Source: Caldifarciminota bacterium (GTDB lineage: Bacteria > Hydrothermota > Tepidihabitantia > Tepidihabitantales > Tepidihabitantaceae). From it: a stretch of DNA of 6,669 nucleotides. Shown here one piece after another: positions 5,165-6,669 of this stretch; position 1 is the stretch's first letter; every line of letters begins with the position of its first letter. The notes beneath the pieces are model-generated. The model worked only from the letters and a program-made list of their open reading frames with translations, searched no databases and was not told where the DNA came from. The stretch covers positions 1 through 6,669 of the forward strand of contig JAFGRF010000122.1 of the NCBI GenBank assembly GCA_016935295.1, in the 5' to 3' direction. Both the position numbers and the translations under genes were made by a program.

Positions 5165-5811
5165 TGCCGACCAAGCTGAGGCTCGAAGCGCACCGGTCGC
5201 TCGAAATCTCCAGCGCCGTGCTCAGTCCCGCGTTCGGCTGCGGCCTGATGCTGAACAGCCTGCCGCGGTTCAACGCCTCCGATCCCATGCACAACGCCAT
5301 GGCGAATTATGGCTTCGAGAACCTTTCTGCAGACAAAGCCGCGCAGAAGATCATCGAGAACTCGGGACTCCTGAAGCAGTTCTACGATAGTGCCTTTACC
5401 AACAAGACCCCGCTGCGCCAGAACTTCAAGAGCGTCTACGGACACCTCGAGGTGTTCATGGCAATTGACGCAGCCGCCAGGAGTGCCTGGTTCGTAGCAG
5501 ACCCTGCCAACCGCATGGCGCTGGTCAACTACTACCGTGACGCGGTAGCGCTCGGCCTCAAGCCACTCGGCATAATGCTGCTCGGTTCCACCGTTCGCCT
5601 CACCACGGCCGGCTGGCAGAACCTGCATGACCTGCTCAGCGACAAGTTCTTCGGTGCACACCCGGGCATCCAGCGAATCGAGATTCTGAGCGTGGAGGGC
5701 GGGGCCCGCTATCGGGCCGGTACGCTCGGGGTCGGCGCCAGCTTGCTGAATCTCCGCGATTTCCCGGAGGTCGCGGCCACGGTCGGGGCGGCTTTTCGCA
5801 GCACATCCTAG
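5164..5811 (+). CDS. Hypothetical protein, 215 residues
   Basis: I do not recognise this family. The ATG at 5164 overlaps the previous stop (TGATG) and the frame ends with tandem stops TAG-TAA (5809-5814). The protein has no signal peptide and no convincing membrane segment, though 130-147 (ending PLGIMLLGSTVRLT) is hydrophobic and could be a buried strand-turn. Features likely to matter if conserved: a His/Asn-rich loop NASDPMHNAMANYGF (37-51), a helical part around 52-75, YGHLEVFMAIDAAARSAWF (92-110) and a Gly-rich C-terminal section (EGGARYRAGTLGVGAS, 178-193). An alpha/beta soluble fold is likely. GC-rich codon use matches its neighbours, and the overlap with the GNAT-like gene points to a shared job with it. 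Coding status is well supported by context and frame; function is unknown. Confidence 0.75.
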   Translation: MPTKLRLEAHRSLEISSAVLSPAFGCGLMLNSLPRFNASDPMHNAMANYGFENLSADKAAQKIIENSGLLKQFYDSAFTNKTPLRQNFKSVYGHLEVFMAIDAAARSAWFVADPANRMALVNYYRDAVALGLKPLGIMLLGSTVRLTTAGWQNLHDLLSDKFFGAHPGIQRIEILSVEGGARYRAGTLGVGASLLNLRDFPEVAATVGAAFRSTS

Positions 5812-5823
5812 TAACCCGCGCGG

Positions 5824-6378
5824 ATGGCCGACGAGCCCCACAGCTTCATCACCGGCAACCTCTGGCTGAAGCTCAAGGAGGACGTTCGCGACTTTCGGAT
5901 CTTCAACGCTGAAGACCTCGCCTGTGCCGCCTACTACCACATCCGCCGGGTTCTGCTTGCCCAGACCGGCTGGTCCTGTCGCACCAACCCGCCCCTATCG
6001 CACGAGAACCAGCCCCCGCTGCCCGCCCCTGACTTGGCCCTGTTCACGAGTGGCAAGTTGACGGCGCTCTTCCAGCTCGAGTTCCATCTCACGCCCGGCA
6101 TGGCCGGCGGCTTTCCGACCGCAGTTATGAATGAACGAATGGAATCCTTGCGCCGGGCCGTGGACGACGCCGACCAGCCGCGCGCGGCTGGTGCCGCACG
6201 AGTAGGTCGAGGCTACCTCGTTGCCGTCTACGATACGCAGGAGGAATGGTTCTTTCCTGACCAGGCAGCATGGGACCGGCAGTCCTGTTTCTGGCTGCCG
6301 GTCAACTGCCGCACCTTTGCCGATTACTCCGAGTGGCGCCAGAAGTGGGACCGGATTGCCCGGCTTTCGACTCACTAG
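5824..6378 (+). CDS. Hypothetical protein with possible PD-(D/E)XK nuclease-like layout
   Basis: A 184-residue protein starting 12 bases after the previous stop; no clear ribosome binding site, so it probably relies on coupling. The order of elements resembles restriction-endonuclease-like folds: an N-terminal helix with E30 (FNAEDLACAAYYHIRRVL, 27-44), then a strand with P69-D70 (APDLALF), then a strand carrying E86 (ALFQLEFHL, 81-89), then a helix (103-115) and a hydrophobic strand RGYLVAVYDT (129-138). In the canonical motif the last catalytic residue is Lys two positions after Glu/Asp; here that place is H88. The candidate set is thus E30, D70, E86 and H88. The C-terminus is Trp-rich (W143, W150, W157, W171, W175). 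The fold call is inference from pattern, not a recognised family; a non-catalytic relative is equally possible. It is the last gene of the three-gene unit with the GNAT-like and unknown proteins. Confidence 0.75.
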   Translation: MADEPHSFITGNLWLKLKEDVRDFRIFNAEDLACAAYYHIRRVLLAQTGWSCRTNPPLSHENQPPLPAPDLALFTSGKLTALFQLEFHLTPGMAGGFPTAVMNERMESLRRAVDDADQPRAAGAARVGRGYLVAVYDTQEEWFFPDQAAWDRQSCFWLPVNCRTFADYSEWRQKWDRIARLSTH

Positions 6379-6415
6379 TCCCCTGACACCCATCGGAGTC
6401 AGACGGCCTGCGCGC

Positions 6416-6669
6416 ATGCCGGCCGGCGTGCTGTTGGTGGCGTCCTGCTTGGCGTTCGCCCTGGCCAGCATCCCGATAATGACTGTCGACCAGGTGAAAC
6501 CGGGCATGAAAGGCACCGGCCGGTCGGTCTTTTTCGGCACCGAAGTCAAGGAGTTCGGGGTCGAGGTCGTCGACATCATGCACAACGTTACCCCGCGCGG
6601 CAACCTGATACTCTGCCGTTTGTCAGGGCAGGACCTCGAGCTGTCCGGCGTCGTTGCCGGCATGTCGGG
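6416..6669 (+). CDS. SpoIVB peptidase S55 domain protein, 5' part only
   Basis: The first 84 codons of a gene running off the right edge. Residues 1-18 form a hydrophobic signal-like segment (VLLVASCLAFALA) that predicts export. The mature part begins IPIMTVDQVKPGMKGTG and continues with VFFGTEVKEFGVEVVDIM, then LILCRLSG and GVVAGMSG. This is the typical opening of S55 domains, in which the GMSG motif is usually followed by S-P-V and contains or adjoins the catalytic serine; the window ends at that point. Family relatives are serine peptidases of the SpoIVB type, found in many bacteria outside spore formers. The ATG at 6416 leaves no positive charge before the hydrophobic segment. The frame is open upstream to a TTG at 6356 and a CTG at 6383, which would add a VRRPAR n-region, so the true start is unsettled. 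It lies 37 bp after the preceding gene. Confidence 0.88.
   Translation, partial: MPAGVLLVASCLAFALASIPIMTVDQVKPGMKGTGRSVFFGTEVKEFGVEVVDIMHNVTPRGNLILCRLSGQDLELSGVVAGMS

Noticed and set aside
5056..5940. Long minus-strand open frame (294 codons) opposite the GNAT-like and hypothetical genes
   Set aside because: It spans the junctions of three packed plus-strand genes and has no start signal or recognisable domain; best read as a shadow.
6383..6402. CTGAC/GTCAG inverted repeat before the S55 gene
   Set aside because: Only five pairs around a ten-base loop with no T-run; expected by chance.
6437..6448. Lipobox-like VASC in the S55 signal segment
   Set aside because: The hydrophobic segment continues past the Cys and the n-region is too short and uncharged; an ordinary signal peptide fits better.
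1..6669. tRNA, rRNA, CRISPR array, complete insertion sequence
   Set aside because: No tRNA-like cloverleaf, rRNA segment, regularly spaced repeat array or transposase gene was seen on reading both strands.

Overview
The window is GC-rich (about 60% or more by eye), densely coded bacterial DNA with every supported gene on the + strand. The core genes are universal bacterial ones: an M24 Xaa-Pro peptidase, elongation factor P and a biotin carboxylase. Half of the starts are GTG or TTG, two likely promoters look like ordinary sigma70 sites, and an S55 (SpoIVB-type) peptidase domain opens at the right edge. This mix, with short intergenic runs built from repeated GACCAG/CCAGT words, suggests an uncultivated candidate-phylum bacterium, perhaps WOR-3-like. 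That placement is a low-confidence impression from memory; no rRNA or other strong marker is present.

Layout. 1-139: upstream region with a 27-bp-spaced direct repeat and a good promoter placed so close to the first ATG that the transcript should be leaderless or nearly so. 140-4085: peptidase (140-1198), efp (1364-1921), accC-like biotin carboxylase (2023-3375) and a ComB-family phosphosulfolactate phosphatase (3372-4085, overlapping accC by 4 bases). This is a variant of the widespread peptidase-efp-accB-accC order, but accB (the biotin carrier) is absent. 4086-4255: intergenic region with a second sigma70-like promoter, a hairpin and a 44-codon ORF that stops exactly where the next gene starts. 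4256-6378: three tightly packed genes: a GNAT-like protein, an unrecognised 215-residue protein and a 184-residue protein with a layout resembling PD-(D/E)XK nucleases. 6416-end: start of an S55 peptidase gene, cut off just at the GMSG motif.

How the genes may work together. The first block joins peptide turnover, translation (rescue at proline stretches) and fatty-acid precursor synthesis. Two members look altered at functional sites: EF-P has lost the lysine-bearing PGKG tip, and the biotin carboxylase has changes in its ATP-grasp glycine loop and at the residue matching E. coli Gln294. The second block (GNAT-like, unknown, nuclease-like) seems to be one transcription unit with its own promoter. 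It is the best candidate here for an undescribed system, though nothing in the sequence proves a shared function.
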